Assembly (NCBI GenBank): GCA_963791575.1
Contig: CAWBSY010000002.1
Span: 496,001 to 560,000, forward strand
Reading direction: 5' to 3'
DNA: 64,000 nt
Origin: JAOAPG01 sp963791575
GTDB lineage: Bacteria > Acidobacteriota > Terriglobia > Terriglobales > Acidobacteriaceae
Shown: positions 26,387 to 35,180 of the stretch, piece by piece
Layout: each line of letters opens with the position of its first letter
How positions within the stretch are numbered: the first letter of the stretch is position 1
Position numbers and translations under genes: made by a program
Notes under the pieces: generated by a model
What the model was told of the DNA's origin: nothing
The model's input: only the letters and a program-made list of their open reading frames with translations
Database searches by the model: none

Positions 26387-27268
26387 TTGGCGAGCGTCGC
26401 ACAAATTCGAGGCCGGTACCCGAACAGGAAGCGTGTTCGCTCGGTTGCTGCCGCTACTCGATCGGCCAGCCAGTCTTACCAACGTGCGCTGGAAGATCGC
26501 CTCGCCACCTTACAGCACGAGCACGAGGATCTTCGCAGGGCGATGTACGAAGCCGCTCATGTGCAGAGAAGACTCTGTGGTCCGCGTTATCTCCGCGCGG
26601 GTTCCTATGACATCGCAGGCGAGATTTTTCCAATGCGTCATCTCTCAGGCGATTTCATCAGCTTGTTGCAGTTGGAGGGCGATCTCGTATTTGCAATCGG
26701 TGATATCGCTGGCAAAGGAGTTACGGCCGCGATGTGGTTTACCCATGTGGTCGGAATGGTCCGCCAGCAAATTTCGGAACTCGGCGATCCTGCCGCTGCT
26801 TTATCTGTGGTCAATCGCAATCTGCTGCTAAGTGGTCTGGAATTCCCGCTGACCACGCTGTTCCTGGCTCGCCTCAATCCGGAAACCGGCGAGCTTACCT
26901 ATTGCAACGCCGGGCATCCTCCCGCTTTGTTGATTGGAGAGAAGAGCGACGTCCACGAGCTTCGCATTGGCGGACCGATTCTAGGAGCGGTTTCCGACGC
27001 CACGTTTTTGAATGGCAGCGTCACCTTAGGTCGCGGCAATACGCTGCTCGCTTATTCCGATGGAATTGCGGAGTGCAGAAATGAATTGGGGGCTGAATTC
27101 GGAGACGAGGGGTTGTTGAAAGCTGCTCGCGCATTTTCGGGTTCCAACTCCGCTGACATGCTCTTTTCCATGCTGGCCGCAGTCGAGAACTTCGTGGGGC
27201 ATCAGCAACGCGAAGATGATGTCGCGCTGATCGTGTTGCACCGGCTGGACAGTTGCAAAAGCGATTGA
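26387..27268 (+). CDS. PP2C/SpoIIE-type serine phosphatase (RsbU-like)
   Basis: This 293-residue protein has a short N-terminal coiled-coil segment and a SpoIIE/PP2C phosphatase domain. The metal-binding aspartates are in GDFISLLQLEGDLVFAIGDIAGKGV and near the end in REDDVALIVL. Such phosphatases reactivate anti-anti-sigma factors in partner switching. The start is TTG at 26387, supported by GGGAG six bases upstream. It lies 25 bases after the response regulator, so the operon probably joins two-component and phosphatase signalling. Confidence 0.85.
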   Translation: MASVAQIRGRYPNRKRVRSVAAATRSASQSYQRALEDRLATLQHEHEDLRRAMYEAAHVQRRLCGPRYLRAGSYDIAGEIFPMRHLSGDFISLLQLEGDLVFAIGDIAGKGVTAAMWFTHVVGMVRQQISELGDPAAALSVVNRNLLLSGLEFPLTTLFLARLNPETGELTYCNAGHPPALLIGEKSDVHELRIGGPILGAVSDATFLNGSVTLGRGNTLLAYSDGIAECRNELGAEFGDEGLLKAARAFSGSNSADMLFSMLAAVENFVGHQQREDDVALIVLHRLDSCKSD

Positions 27269-27278
27269 TGGGACGCAT

Positions 27279-27962
27279 ATGTTGCCTGAGACAGACCAAA
27301 TTCGCCACGTACCTGACCACATGAATGGCATTGGTTACTTGCCCTCCATGTCTGCCGTGGGAGAAAACCGCCCGACTCGCGTGGACGACACGCCGCTGAT
27401 TCGGGCAGCGCAGCAGGGCGATGCCGCGGCCTTCGAGCAACTCGTCCAGCAATACGATCGATTAGTTCTTCGCCTCGCGGTTCATCTCACGGGCTCGCAG
27501 GAGGATGGTCAGGATATCTATCAGGAAGCTTTTCTGCGCGCCTATACGCACTTGCCACGTTTTCGTTTCGAGTGCTCGTTTTATACCTGGATCTATCGCA
27601 TTGTCACTAATCTCTGCCTCGATCATCTTCGCAAAAAGCGCTCCCGAGGCCGCGAATTGACGATCACAATCAGTGACGGTGAGGAGCAGGAACTTTTGGA
27701 CCAGCTGCCCGATCACAGCGTGGGCGCCAGCCCCGAGCGCAACCTGGCAGGTCTAGTACTGCGGAAGCACCTTGTAGGTGCCCTAGGCAGGCTCTCGCCT
27801 CGCGAGCGTATGGTTTTCGAGTTGAGACACTATCATGGCTTGCGACTGAAAACGGTAGCCGGAATTCTCAAGACGACGGAAGGCACCATCAAGAACACAC
27901 TCTTCCGGGCGACACATAAGCTCCGCTTACAACTCTCCGAGGTGCATGCCCAACACGGATGA
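27279..27962 (+). CDS. ECF RNA polymerase sigma factor (RpoE-like)
   Basis: This 227-residue sigma factor has a clear region 2 (GDAAAFEQLVQQYDRLVLRLAVHL, then DGQDIYQEAFLRAYTHLPRF and YTWIYRIVTNLCLDHLRK). Region 4 is also clear (LSPRERMVFELRHYHGLRLKTVAGIL and TEGTIKNTLFRATHKLR). It begins 10 bases after the phosphatase gene, closing the four-gene signalling operon. No zinc-finger anti-sigma gene follows, so regulation by the upstream kinase or phosphatase is possible (inference). The N-terminus is about 35 residues longer than usual; a later ATG may be the true start. Confidence 0.9.
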   Translation: MLPETDQIRHVPDHMNGIGYLPSMSAVGENRPTRVDDTPLIRAAQQGDAAAFEQLVQQYDRLVLRLAVHLTGSQEDGQDIYQEAFLRAYTHLPRFRFECSFYTWIYRIVTNLCLDHLRKKRSRGRELTITISDGEEQELLDQLPDHSVGASPERNLAGLVLRKHLVGALGRLSPRERMVFELRHYHGLRLKTVAGILKTTEGTIKNTLFRATHKLRLQLSEVHAQHG

Positions 27963-28104
27963 TCGTTGCTACAGAGCCCAAGGATCTTCTGACCTCAAAA
28001 GTTTGAATAGCCGCACTCTATCACCTTCTCCTTCTGCCACCACAAAGTTAGCGCCTGAATAACTAGGTCAACCGGCCGGGTTAACCACGCCTGAAAACTT
28101 GCCG

Positions 28105-28133
28105 GGAATAAAAGCTGGCCTATGCCAGTTATC
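28105..28133 (+). promoter_or_regulatory. Candidate ECF promoter, copy 1
   Basis: GGAATAAA (28105-28112), 15 bases, then GTTATC (28128-28133), 31 bases before the metallophosphoesterase start. A similar pair stands at 30630-30657, on the other side of the ECF sigma gene. Confidence 0.4.
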
Positions 28134-28164
28134 CACTCAGAACGTTACAAACCACGGAGGAGAA

Positions 28165-29184
28165 ATGCCGGACAAGAAACAAGATCTTATCGATCAGAAT
28201 TTGCAAGACCTCAACAACGATGGCGTCGATCGTCGCGGGTTCCTGAAATGTATGGCGTGGGCAGGGACAGGACTGGTCTGGGGCTTGAGCGGTGGTATTC
28301 CGTCATCTCAAGCATTCGCCAAAAATAGCAAGGATGCCAGCAAAGGCGCGGACTTCAGCTTTGTGCAAATCAGCGACAGCCACATCGGCTTTAACAAGCC
28401 GGCAAACCCGGACGTCACGGCGACTCTACAAACTGCAATTGACAAGATCAATGCGATGCACCACAAACCGGATTTCATCATTCACACCGGTGATCTGAGT
28501 CAGCTCTCGAAGCCTAGTGAGTTCGATACGCTGGACCAAGTTTTAAAAGGAGCGTCTGCGAAACAGATCTACTTTGTGCCGGGTGAGCATGACATGCTCA
28601 GCGACAATGGCGAGCAATTTCTTCAACGCTATGGGAAAGGTACAAAGGGCAGCGGATGGTCAAGCTTCGATCACAAGGGCGTGCATTTCGTTGGTCTAGT
28701 GAATGTCGCCAATTTGAAAGCGGGAGGCATGGGTTCGCTCGGTCATGAGCAACTGGAGTGGCTGGAAGACGATCTCAGGGGACGCTCTGCCAGCACGCCC
28801 GTTGTGCTCTACGCACACATTCCACTGTGGACGGTCTATCCCGATTGGGGCTGGGGAACCGACGACAGCGAACAAGCACTGTCTTACGTCAAGCGTTTTG
28901 GTTCCGTGACTGTGTTAAACGGCCATATTCACCAGATCATGCAGAAGGTTGAAGGTAAAGTCTCATTCCACACCGCGATGTCGACTGCTTTCCCTCAACC
29001 GGCACCGGGAACAGCTCCTTCAGCCGGGCCAATGAAGGTGCCTGCAGATAAGTTGCAGCAGGTGCTGGGTATCACCGATGTGAAGTACAAGGTCAGCGGT
29101 CGCAGTCTTGCAATCGTCGATTCGCCGCTCAATGCCTCCGAGTCTTCAGCTACAGCGAATGAAGTCAACACAAGCAGTTATTAA
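28165..29184 (+). CDS. Tat-exported metallophosphoesterase
   Basis: This 339-residue calcineurin-like phosphoesterase has a Tat signal (DRRGFLKCMAWAG, about residues 20-50). The metal-binding motifs run in order: D-x-H in FVQISDSHIGF, GD in IHTGDLSQ, GEHD in FVPGEHDML, H in VLYAHIPLW, and GHxH in LNGHIHQ. The usual GNHD is GEHD here, an Asn-to-Glu change at a metal-adjacent position. It probably hydrolyses a phosphoester in the periplasm. GGAGGAG precedes the ATG. A cupredoxin and an ECF sigma gene follow on the same strand. Confidence 0.88.
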   Translation: MPDKKQDLIDQNLQDLNNDGVDRRGFLKCMAWAGTGLVWGLSGGIPSSQAFAKNSKDASKGADFSFVQISDSHIGFNKPANPDVTATLQTAIDKINAMHHKPDFIIHTGDLSQLSKPSEFDTLDQVLKGASAKQIYFVPGEHDMLSDNGEQFLQRYGKGTKGSGWSSFDHKGVHFVGLVNVANLKAGGMGSLGHEQLEWLEDDLRGRSASTPVVLYAHIPLWTVYPDWGWGTDDSEQALSYVKRFGSVTVLNGHIHQIMQKVEGKVSFHTAMSTAFPQPAPGTAPSAGPMKVPADKLQQVLGITDVKYKVSGRSLAIVDSPLNASESSATANEVNTSSY

Positions 29185-29277
29185 GTTAGCCCTGGTTAAC
29201 TCCAAGTATCCGGTTCAACAAACCGATTAAAACGAAAGAAGAATAAGCAAAATCAAACCTGGAAAGGAAAGAGAACA

Positions 29278-29637
29278 ATGAGGAAAAACAGTGTATGGGT
29301 AGCAAGTTTAGCAGTGCCGGTAATAGTGGTGATGCTGCTGCTAATGGCAGGATCATCGAGAGTCAAAGCGAATGACCAGCCCTCTGCGGCCAACGTAGAG
29401 GTGAAAATTGATAATTTCAGTTTTGGGCCGCAAACAGTCACGGTACCACTCGGCGCAACGGTGACCTGGACCAACCGTGATGATATTCCTCACACGGTGG
29501 TCAGCACCGACGGAGTGTTCAAGTCTAAGGTGCGGGACACGGATGAAAAGTTCTCATACACCTTTACTAAAGCAGGAACTTATTCCTACTACTGTTCGGT
29601 CCATCCCAAGATGACTGGCCAAATTGTGGTGCAGTAA
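29278..29637 (+). CDS. Periplasmic cupredoxin (plastocyanin/amicyanin-like)
   Basis: This 119-residue blue-copper protein has an N-terminal signal or anchor helix (about residues 8-32). The copper ligands are all visible: His in DDIPHTV, then Cys, His and Met in YYCSVHPKM. It would carry electrons in the periplasm. It sits 93 bases after the metallophosphoesterase and 17 bases before an ECF sigma gene. AAAGGAAAGAG precedes the ATG. Confidence 0.92.
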   Translation: MRKNSVWVASLAVPVIVVMLLLMAGSSRVKANDQPSAANVEVKIDNFSFGPQTVTVPLGATVTWTNRDDIPHTVVSTDGVFKSKVRDTDEKFSYTFTKAGTYSYYCSVHPKMTGQIVVQ

Positions 29638-29654
29638 GAGTCAGACCTCTGGTG

Positions 29655-30422
29655 ATGACAATGACCAATAATGATCTGGATCTTGTACACGCCAGCAAGC
29701 ACGGGGACGTTGCTGCTTTCGAGCAACTCGTAAAGCGATACGATCGCAAACTTCTCCGAATCGCTCAAGGCGTCACGCACAATAGGGAAGATTCCCAAGA
29801 CGCGGTTCAGGAAGCTTTTTTCAAGGCATTCCAAAACTTGAGTCAATTTCGAGAGGATTCCCAATTCTCAACTTGGTTGATTCGCATTACTGTGAATCAG
29901 TCGCTGATGAAGCTGAGAAAACAGCGGACAATAAATGAGGTATCACTGGATGAGGATTTTCAGTCGTACGGAGACGTGCTCCCAATGGAAGTCATCGATT
30001 GGGCTCCTAATCCTGAACAGCTCTACTGGTCATCTGAATTGAGAGACATCCTGGTCAATACCCTAAAAGAGCTGCGGCCAATCTTGCGGGCAGTCTTCAT
30101 CCTGCGAGATATTGAAGGTCTTTCCACGGAACGTACAGCAGAGGTATTGAACCTGAGTCATGCGGCGATAAAGGCGCGGTTGTGGCGGGCACGGTTGCAG
30201 CTTCGCGAACGCCTGAACAAGTATTTCGGCAAGCAGACAGCATTTGCACGAGCACAGTTAGTTCCTTTAAATAGGCGGACAGGCCGAATTCTTGGCCTCG
30301 TCGCCGAATGTCTGAATCACTCGATGTCTCAGACAGGCTTGATTACTACTGCCGAGTTACCGTATGTATCCTCGACAACAGAGGCCACGGACCACAGGGA
30401 ACATGAACTCAAGCATGCATGA
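29655..30422 (+). CDS. ECF RNA polymerase sigma factor
   Basis: This 255-residue sigma factor has region 2 (DVAAFEQLVKRYDRKLLRIA, DAVQEAFFKAFQNLSQF, TWLIRITVNQSLMKLRK) and region 4 (LRPILRAVFILRDIEGLSTERTAEVL to AAIKARLWRARLQLRERL). A C-terminal extension of about 65 residues follows. The start may be 29655 or 29661. It shares a strand with the upstream phosphoesterase and cupredoxin genes. Similar GGAATAAA/TATC promoter pairs before the phosphoesterase and before the next gene may be its targets. Confidence 0.9.
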   Translation: MTMTNNDLDLVHASKHGDVAAFEQLVKRYDRKLLRIAQGVTHNREDSQDAVQEAFFKAFQNLSQFREDSQFSTWLIRITVNQSLMKLRKQRTINEVSLDEDFQSYGDVLPMEVIDWAPNPEQLYWSSELRDILVNTLKELRPILRAVFILRDIEGLSTERTAEVLNLSHAAIKARLWRARLQLRERLNKYFGKQTAFARAQLVPLNRRTGRILGLVAECLNHSMSQTGLITTAELPYVSSTTEATDHREHELKHA

Positions 30423-30771
30423 TTCGGAGTAATCGGCAGAATTGTACAACGCAGCACCCTCTTTCTATCTACCAATACACATTGCGTCATGTTGCAACTG
30501 CGCATTCATAACGCAGCCTCAAACGAGAGTTAACAATCAAATGACATTCTGCCCGTATCTGTGCATGCGCCGCTGTATCTAATCCTTAGACGTTCGAAAA
30601 CGTTGATAAATGAGCCTGAGGACATCGCTGGAATAAATTCTCGCGGGCGTAGGTATCAATCGCGAGTACGTCACAACATCCGGGGATGAACAAAAATCAT
30701 CGGCAGGTTCGCGGTGGAAAAGGACTGCCGGGCTCAGAGTCAAAATCATAAAAAGGTTAGGGGAAGACAAC
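30423..30771 (+). promoter_or_regulatory. Intergenic region with candidate ECF promoter, copy 2
   Basis: This stretch has no convincing gene. It contains GGAATAAA (30630-30637), 14 bases, then GGTATC (30652-30657), resembling the element at 28105-28133. It would give a leader of about 105 bases before the secreted-protein gene at 30772. Confidence 0.4.
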
Positions 30772-32355
30772 TTGAAAAAAGCACTTCTATCATTCGCGCT
30801 ACTCATGACAATGGCGATTCCTTCAGGGCTATCGGCCCAGCAGGCCGGCTATTCCGAGACCAACCTGGTCTCCAATACTGCGGGCATAGCTAAAACTACC
30901 GATCCTCAACTATTGAACCCATGGGGAATCTCTTTCGTTCCCGGGCAAGACTTCTGGATCGCCAACAATAACAGCGGAACCTCAACGCTCTATGACAACC
31001 AGGGTAACAAGGACACTGGCCTCGTAGTGACCATACCCGGGGCTACGAGCAACCCAAACGGTAACTGCAGTCCGGGTTGCCCGACAGGCACCGTTGCAAA
31101 CACCAGCGGTAGCTCCTTCGGCGGCGGACAATTCATCTTTGACACGGAAGACGGGCTCATCGCGAGCTGGACTGGCGCAAGCAACACAGCAACAGTGGCC
31201 TTGAATAACTCCACGAGCGGCGCGGTTTACAAGGGTTTGGCGTTGCTCAACAGCACCTTTCTCTTGGCGGCGAATTTCAATAGCGGCAAAGTTGATGTCA
31301 TCGACAGCAATTTCGGGCTCACTTCACTGGGCGGCTCGTTCACCGATCCAAAACTTCCCGCGGGGTACGCTCCCCACGGTGTTCACGTCGTCGGTAATCA
31401 GATTTACGTCGCTTACGCAATGCAGGATGCTGCGAAGCATGACGCTCAACCTGGCGCTGGTTTGGGGCAGGTGGATATCTTCGACGTGAATGGCAATTTC
31501 GTGAGCACCTTCGTGGCTGCCGGTGGCAAACTCAACGCACCGTGGGGCGTAGTGGCCGCTCCGGCTAGTTTTGGAGCATTCTCGAACGCGATTCTGGTAG
31601 GAAATTTTGGCGATGGCACGATTAACGCGTTCGACACAACCGGGAAGTTCTTGGGCCAGCTCACCGACTCTTCTGGCAAGGCATTGGTGAATCCCGGCTT
31701 GTGGGATGTTGCATTTGGCGGAGGCAGTCTATCTGGCGATCCCGGCACTCTCTATCTCACGGCTGGAGGTAGCAATCAACCCAACTTCCCGGCTGGTGGC
31801 ACCACTACTAGTGTCTTCTCTAGCGTTGTGCCTGCGGCCGCTGTGGGCAGCCCAGATTTTTCTTTGAGTCTGTCGGCGCAAAGCATCAATGTCATGCGAG
31901 GGGCCTCGGCTAACCTCATGATTGGCGCCAGCGCGGTAGGAGGATTCAATGGTCAGATCACGCTTTCCTGCGCTCCAGCCGCTGGTCTGACCTGTGCATT
32001 CAATCCGACGACGATCTCTCCCGGATCGAGCGCTGCATCGTCGACCTTGTCCATCTCTGCGACTTCAACCCCGCCTCCCACTGGGTATGGCATGGTCGGA
32101 ATGGTCGCCTTGCTTCCGGGGCTGGGCCTGTTCGGAACCGTCCTTACAACTCGCAAACGGAACCCGCTTACGCGTAAGAGCATTCTGTCCATGAGCGTAC
32201 TGGGATTGTTACTTCTCATCTCAATGGTTGCTCTCGGATGCGGCGGTGGCAGCTCCGCAAAAGGCCAAACGCCCGCATCCCAGGCTACCGTAATGGTGAC
32301 GGGTACATCCGGCACACTAAGCCACACCTCACCTGTAACTATCACCGTCAACTAA
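30772..32355 (+). CDS. TIGR03118-family secreted protein with C-terminal anchor-like tail
   Basis: This 527-residue protein has a signal peptide cut near GLSAQQ. A TIGR03118-like beta-propeller region (about residues 25-350) has repeats such as LLNPWGISFVPGQDFWIANNN, YAPHGVHVVGNQIYVAY and LNAPWGVVAAP. An Ig-like segment follows (about 365-440). The tail has two hydrophobic helices, a basic stretch between them and an internal lipobox-like LLISMVALGCGGGSS. The start TTG (30772) is preceded by AGGGGAAG. The biochemical role is unknown. The tail looks like a surface or membrane sorting element. Confidence 0.8.
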   Translation: MKKALLSFALLMTMAIPSGLSAQQAGYSETNLVSNTAGIAKTTDPQLLNPWGISFVPGQDFWIANNNSGTSTLYDNQGNKDTGLVVTIPGATSNPNGNCSPGCPTGTVANTSGSSFGGGQFIFDTEDGLIASWTGASNTATVALNNSTSGAVYKGLALLNSTFLLAANFNSGKVDVIDSNFGLTSLGGSFTDPKLPAGYAPHGVHVVGNQIYVAYAMQDAAKHDAQPGAGLGQVDIFDVNGNFVSTFVAAGGKLNAPWGVVAAPASFGAFSNAILVGNFGDGTINAFDTTGKFLGQLTDSSGKALVNPGLWDVAFGGGSLSGDPGTLYLTAGGSNQPNFPAGGTTTSVFSSVVPAAAVGSPDFSLSLSAQSINVMRGASANLMIGASAVGGFNGQITLSCAPAAGLTCAFNPTTISPGSSAASSTLSISATSTPPPTGYGMVGMVALLPGLGLFGTVLTTRKRNPLTRKSILSMSVLGLLLLISMVALGCGGGSSAKGQTPASQATVMVTGTSGTLSHTSPVTITVN

Positions 32356-32365
32356 AACCATACAG

Positions 32366-32402
32366 CCATGGCAAGAGCGCATTCTGGTGCGCCTTGCCAT
32401 GG
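32366..32402 (+). terminator. Long hairpin after the TIGR03118 gene
   Basis: CCATGGCAAG and CTTGCCATGG form a perfect 10-bp stem, extended after a one-base bulge by GCGC/GCGC around an 8-base loop, 10 bases past the stop codon. A U-tract is poor (TCTTCG), so the stop efficiency is uncertain. Confidence 0.55.
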
Positions 32403-32573
32403 TCTTCGTGCTCGACATTATGCGACGGTCACAAATTCTTCAGCACGGGGACGACGTTCTACAAGGTCCATCTATTACATATCTGGCCGCCAACGATGCT
32501 TGCAGCGCCATACCGAATACTCGGAAGAATTTTCCGGATATTGAGCATCACGAATCCGTGGAGTGAATGATTA

Positions 32574-33047
32574 GTGTCGTCTTTCTTTCCGATAAAAGGC
32601 TTTCTGGGCACCGGTGCTCCGTTCGGAGCAGATCTCAACCTCATCGTGCAGCTCATTATGGGAACAGCGTTGATTGTGGGCGCACGTCTCGCGAAACAAA
32701 AACGCTACAGGGCTCACGGTATCTGCCAAACGATGGTGCTACTTCTGAACTTGTTGATGATCGCATTGGTGATGTGGCCGTCGTTCCAGCAACAAGTGAA
32801 GCCAGCGCTGTCTAAGGTTCTTCATAAGTGGTACTACGAGGCTGCGACAATTCACGCGGTTCTAGGGATGACGGCTGAGCTTCTGGGACTCTATATCGTC
32901 ATCGTTGCTGGTACCAATGTTCTTCCAGAGTGGCTGCGCTTCAAACATTGGAAGTGGTGGATGCGCACGGAGCTGGTGCTTTGGGGAATTGTTCTTCTCA
33001 GTGGTGTAGGGACGTATTGCGCATGGTATGTGGCGCCGTTCCGGTAG
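32574..33047 (+). CDS. Small multi-span membrane protein (DUF420-like)
   Basis: This 157-residue protein has about four membrane helices (about residues 20-40, 50-70, 90-115 and 130-152). Histidines near helix ends (AHGICQ, TIHAVLG) could bind haem. The pattern resembles DUF420 or cytochrome-like four-helix proteins, but the family call is tentative. The start is GTG at 32574. It precedes the Tat ferritin-like gene by 122 bases. Confidence 0.6.
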   Translation: MSSFFPIKGFLGTGAPFGADLNLIVQLIMGTALIVGARLAKQKRYRAHGICQTMVLLLNLLMIALVMWPSFQQQVKPALSKVLHKWYYEAATIHAVLGMTAELLGLYIVIVAGTNVLPEWLRFKHWKWWMRTELVLWGIVLLSGVGTYCAWYVAPFR

Positions 33048-33169
33048 TGTCGCGTCCATACGCATTAGTCGCGAGAAATATTTTTGGAATCATGGAATAT
33101 CGCTCCACTAGCACAGTTTCACACAGTGCTGGAACAAAATCATAAGTAACAGGAATTGGAGCGTAGATC

Positions 33170-34363
33170 ATGAAAGAAGAGAATTCTCCATCTGCTGTGG
33201 TATCCGAGGCAAACTCATCTGAAACAAATCAATTTTCCACGGAAGAAATTGTTCAACGTCACTGGCAAGGCGTGGTCAAGAGACGTTCATTCCTTAAAAG
33301 CGTGGGTCTTGCGGGTGCAACGCTGTCTGCTGGAGCCTTATTGAGCACCGAGGGCCGTGCGCAGTCCAAGCCGAGTTCGGGCAAGCTTTCCAAAGGCGAC
33401 GCTGCACTGCTGCGTTTCGCGGCGGCAGCGGAATTAATAGAGGCCGATCTGTGGCAGCAATATAACGAACTGGGAGGAGTCCAAGGAGGCAATCCGGCCT
33501 ACATAGCCGCACTCAGCAATCTGGATGGCGATATGGCTCAATACATTTCTGATAACACCGATGATGAATTGAGCCACGCAGCTTTTCTAAATGCGTACTT
33601 GATCTCTAAAGGGGAAGCGCCAGTTGATTTGGATGCATTCCGAACCTTACCCAGCAGTCAAGCGAGTGGTGCCAAAGACATCGGACGGCTAACCAATCTG
33701 CTGAAACTCAACGTCGATCTTAGTTGGTATACGCGATACCGCAGTACGAAGAACCCGGATTTCGGAGCGAGGTTCAAGGGACCTTTTACCATTGAGAACC
33801 AGCCCGCCATACCACTCAACGACAACGACACACCTCCCGACCAAACGCAACCGGTTCCTCCTGCGACCCCGCAACAAGCTCGCATGCAAGCGATTGCGAA
33901 TACGGCGGGATTTCACTTTGCTTTTATCGAACAGGGTGGGGCGAGTCTTTATCCTACGCTGGCCTTCAAGGCGACCGACGCTGAAGTCCTACGAATTTTG
34001 GTGAGCATCGGCGGAGTCGAGATTGACCACTTCGGGCTCTGGCACGACAAGGCTGGCAACGCAGTAGCTCAGCCTTTGGCAGGCGTGATTGATCCAGAAA
34101 CCGGTCTGACTTTCCCGGATCTCAACGACCTTAACTCAGAACTCGATCAGACGAACCTGATCCTGGCTGAGCCTTGCGAATTTATTAGCAAGAGTCTGCC
34201 TGCGTGCTCGGTGATTCGGCCGACGTCAACTCAGAACGGTGGAGCGGTCGCGACCATCAAGGCTTTTAAAGATGACCTTTTATTCCTGGGCCAATCGCCT
34301 GCATTCTTTAGCGTAGTTAACCGGCTGGCTGTCGAAGCTGATACGGTGCGACGCGGCTTCTAA
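33170..34363 (+). CDS. Tat-exported ferritin-like domain protein
   Basis: This 397-residue protein has a long N-terminal region and a Tat signal (KRRSFLKSVGLAGATLSAGALL, about residues 37-60). A ferritin-like four-helix region follows, with carboxylate and histidine ligands in AAAAELIEADLWQQY, DDELSHAAFLNAYL and VEIDHFGLWHD. Such proteins of unknown function are common in Acidobacteriota and may bind a di-metal centre. TatA and TatB-like genes follow immediately, which fits its export signal. No ribosome site stronger than GGAG at -12 is visible. Confidence 0.78.
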   Translation: MKEENSPSAVVSEANSSETNQFSTEEIVQRHWQGVVKRRSFLKSVGLAGATLSAGALLSTEGRAQSKPSSGKLSKGDAALLRFAAAAELIEADLWQQYNELGGVQGGNPAYIAALSNLDGDMAQYISDNTDDELSHAAFLNAYLISKGEAPVDLDAFRTLPSSQASGAKDIGRLTNLLKLNVDLSWYTRYRSTKNPDFGARFKGPFTIENQPAIPLNDNDTPPDQTQPVPPATPQQARMQAIANTAGFHFAFIEQGGASLYPTLAFKATDAEVLRILVSIGGVEIDHFGLWHDKAGNAVAQPLAGVIDPETGLTFPDLNDLNSELDQTNLILAEPCEFISKSLPACSVIRPTSTQNGGAVATIKAFKDDLLFLGQSPAFFSVVNRLAVEADTVRRGF

Positions 34364-34472
34364 TTATTGCAAGTGCCTCCCCCGCTGGATGGGGGCTGTA
34401 TCAGATTAGCGATTGCAGCGCCTGCGTTTTTGTTAACACGGTTTTAATTCTTGATCGACCTAAGGAGTCCGT

Positions 34473-34679
34473 ATGTTTGAAGGACTGTTTCAACCTACAC
34501 ATCTGCTGGTAATTTTCGGAATTGCCCTGCTTGTATTCGGGCCAAAAAAGTTTCCAGAGCTGGGCAAAGGAATCGGGGAAGGTATCCGCGGCTTCAAGTC
34601 GGCCATGAAAGCTGACGAAGAAAAGCCGGTTCACACACCCACCACGATGGCTAACGATCAAAGCCTTATCAAGGAGTAA
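34473..34679 (+). CDS. tatA: Twin-arginine translocase TatA
   Basis: This 68-residue protein has one N-terminal membrane helix (LLVIFGIALLVFGPKKFPELGKGIGEGIRGFKS). It contains the FGPKKLPE-type hinge and amphipathic helix of TatA. It forms the pore for folded Tat substrates. AAGGAG lies just before the ATG. It sits next to a TatB-like gene and directly after a Tat-substrate gene. No tatC is in the window. Confidence 0.93.
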   Translation: MFEGLFQPTHLLVIFGIALLVFGPKKFPELGKGIGEGIRGFKSAMKADEEKPVHTPTTMANDQSLIKE

Positions 34680-34681
34680 TC

Positions 34682-34897
34682 GTGGGTTTTGGCTCAGAAT
34701 TTCTCTTCATTCTTATGCTCGCTCTCGTGGTATTGGGACCAAAGCGGATGCAATCAATGCTGGGTCACATAGCACGTGCCAAGGCTGAACTCGAGAATGC
34801 TACGCGCGGTATTAAGTCCCAGCTCGCGGCGCAAATCGACGCTGCGGCTCCGGACGGCAAAACCGATTGCGTGAATGAATCACCTGGCGACCGATAA
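34682..34897 (+). CDS. TatA/TatB-like protein
   Basis: This 71-residue protein has an N-terminal membrane helix (FGSEFLFILMLALVVLGPKRMQ), the GPKR hinge and an amphipathic helix (HIARAKAELENATRGIKSQL). The acidic residue at position 5 of the helix start (GSEF) is typical of TatB rather than TatA. The GTG start is preceded by AAGGAG overlapping the tatA stop, so the two genes are translated together. The protein is short for TatB (usually over 100 residues). Confidence 0.8.
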   Translation: MGFGSEFLFILMLALVVLGPKRMQSMLGHIARAKAELENATRGIKSQLAAQIDAAAPDGKTDCVNESPGDR

Positions 34898-35180
34898 ACC
34901 TCCCATGGATCCTCGGTGTTGGAACAGCGAACCCGCCGGCCAGCCTTACTCAAGAACAAAACTTTCATGCGGCTGGGTTATCAGGGGGGCGCATTCGTAA
35001 GATCTTTCTGAATGGCGATATCGGTTCGCCTCTCGCGATTATTTACGCGATTACACGTCGACCGGGAATATTTGTCACAATCCTAAGTTTTCGATCATGG
35101 CGAGGCTGTCTAACATTGCCGGTTTTGTAAGTGAATCGGCGCTGCCATTCTCTCCTACTTAAACATTAAGGATAAATTCC

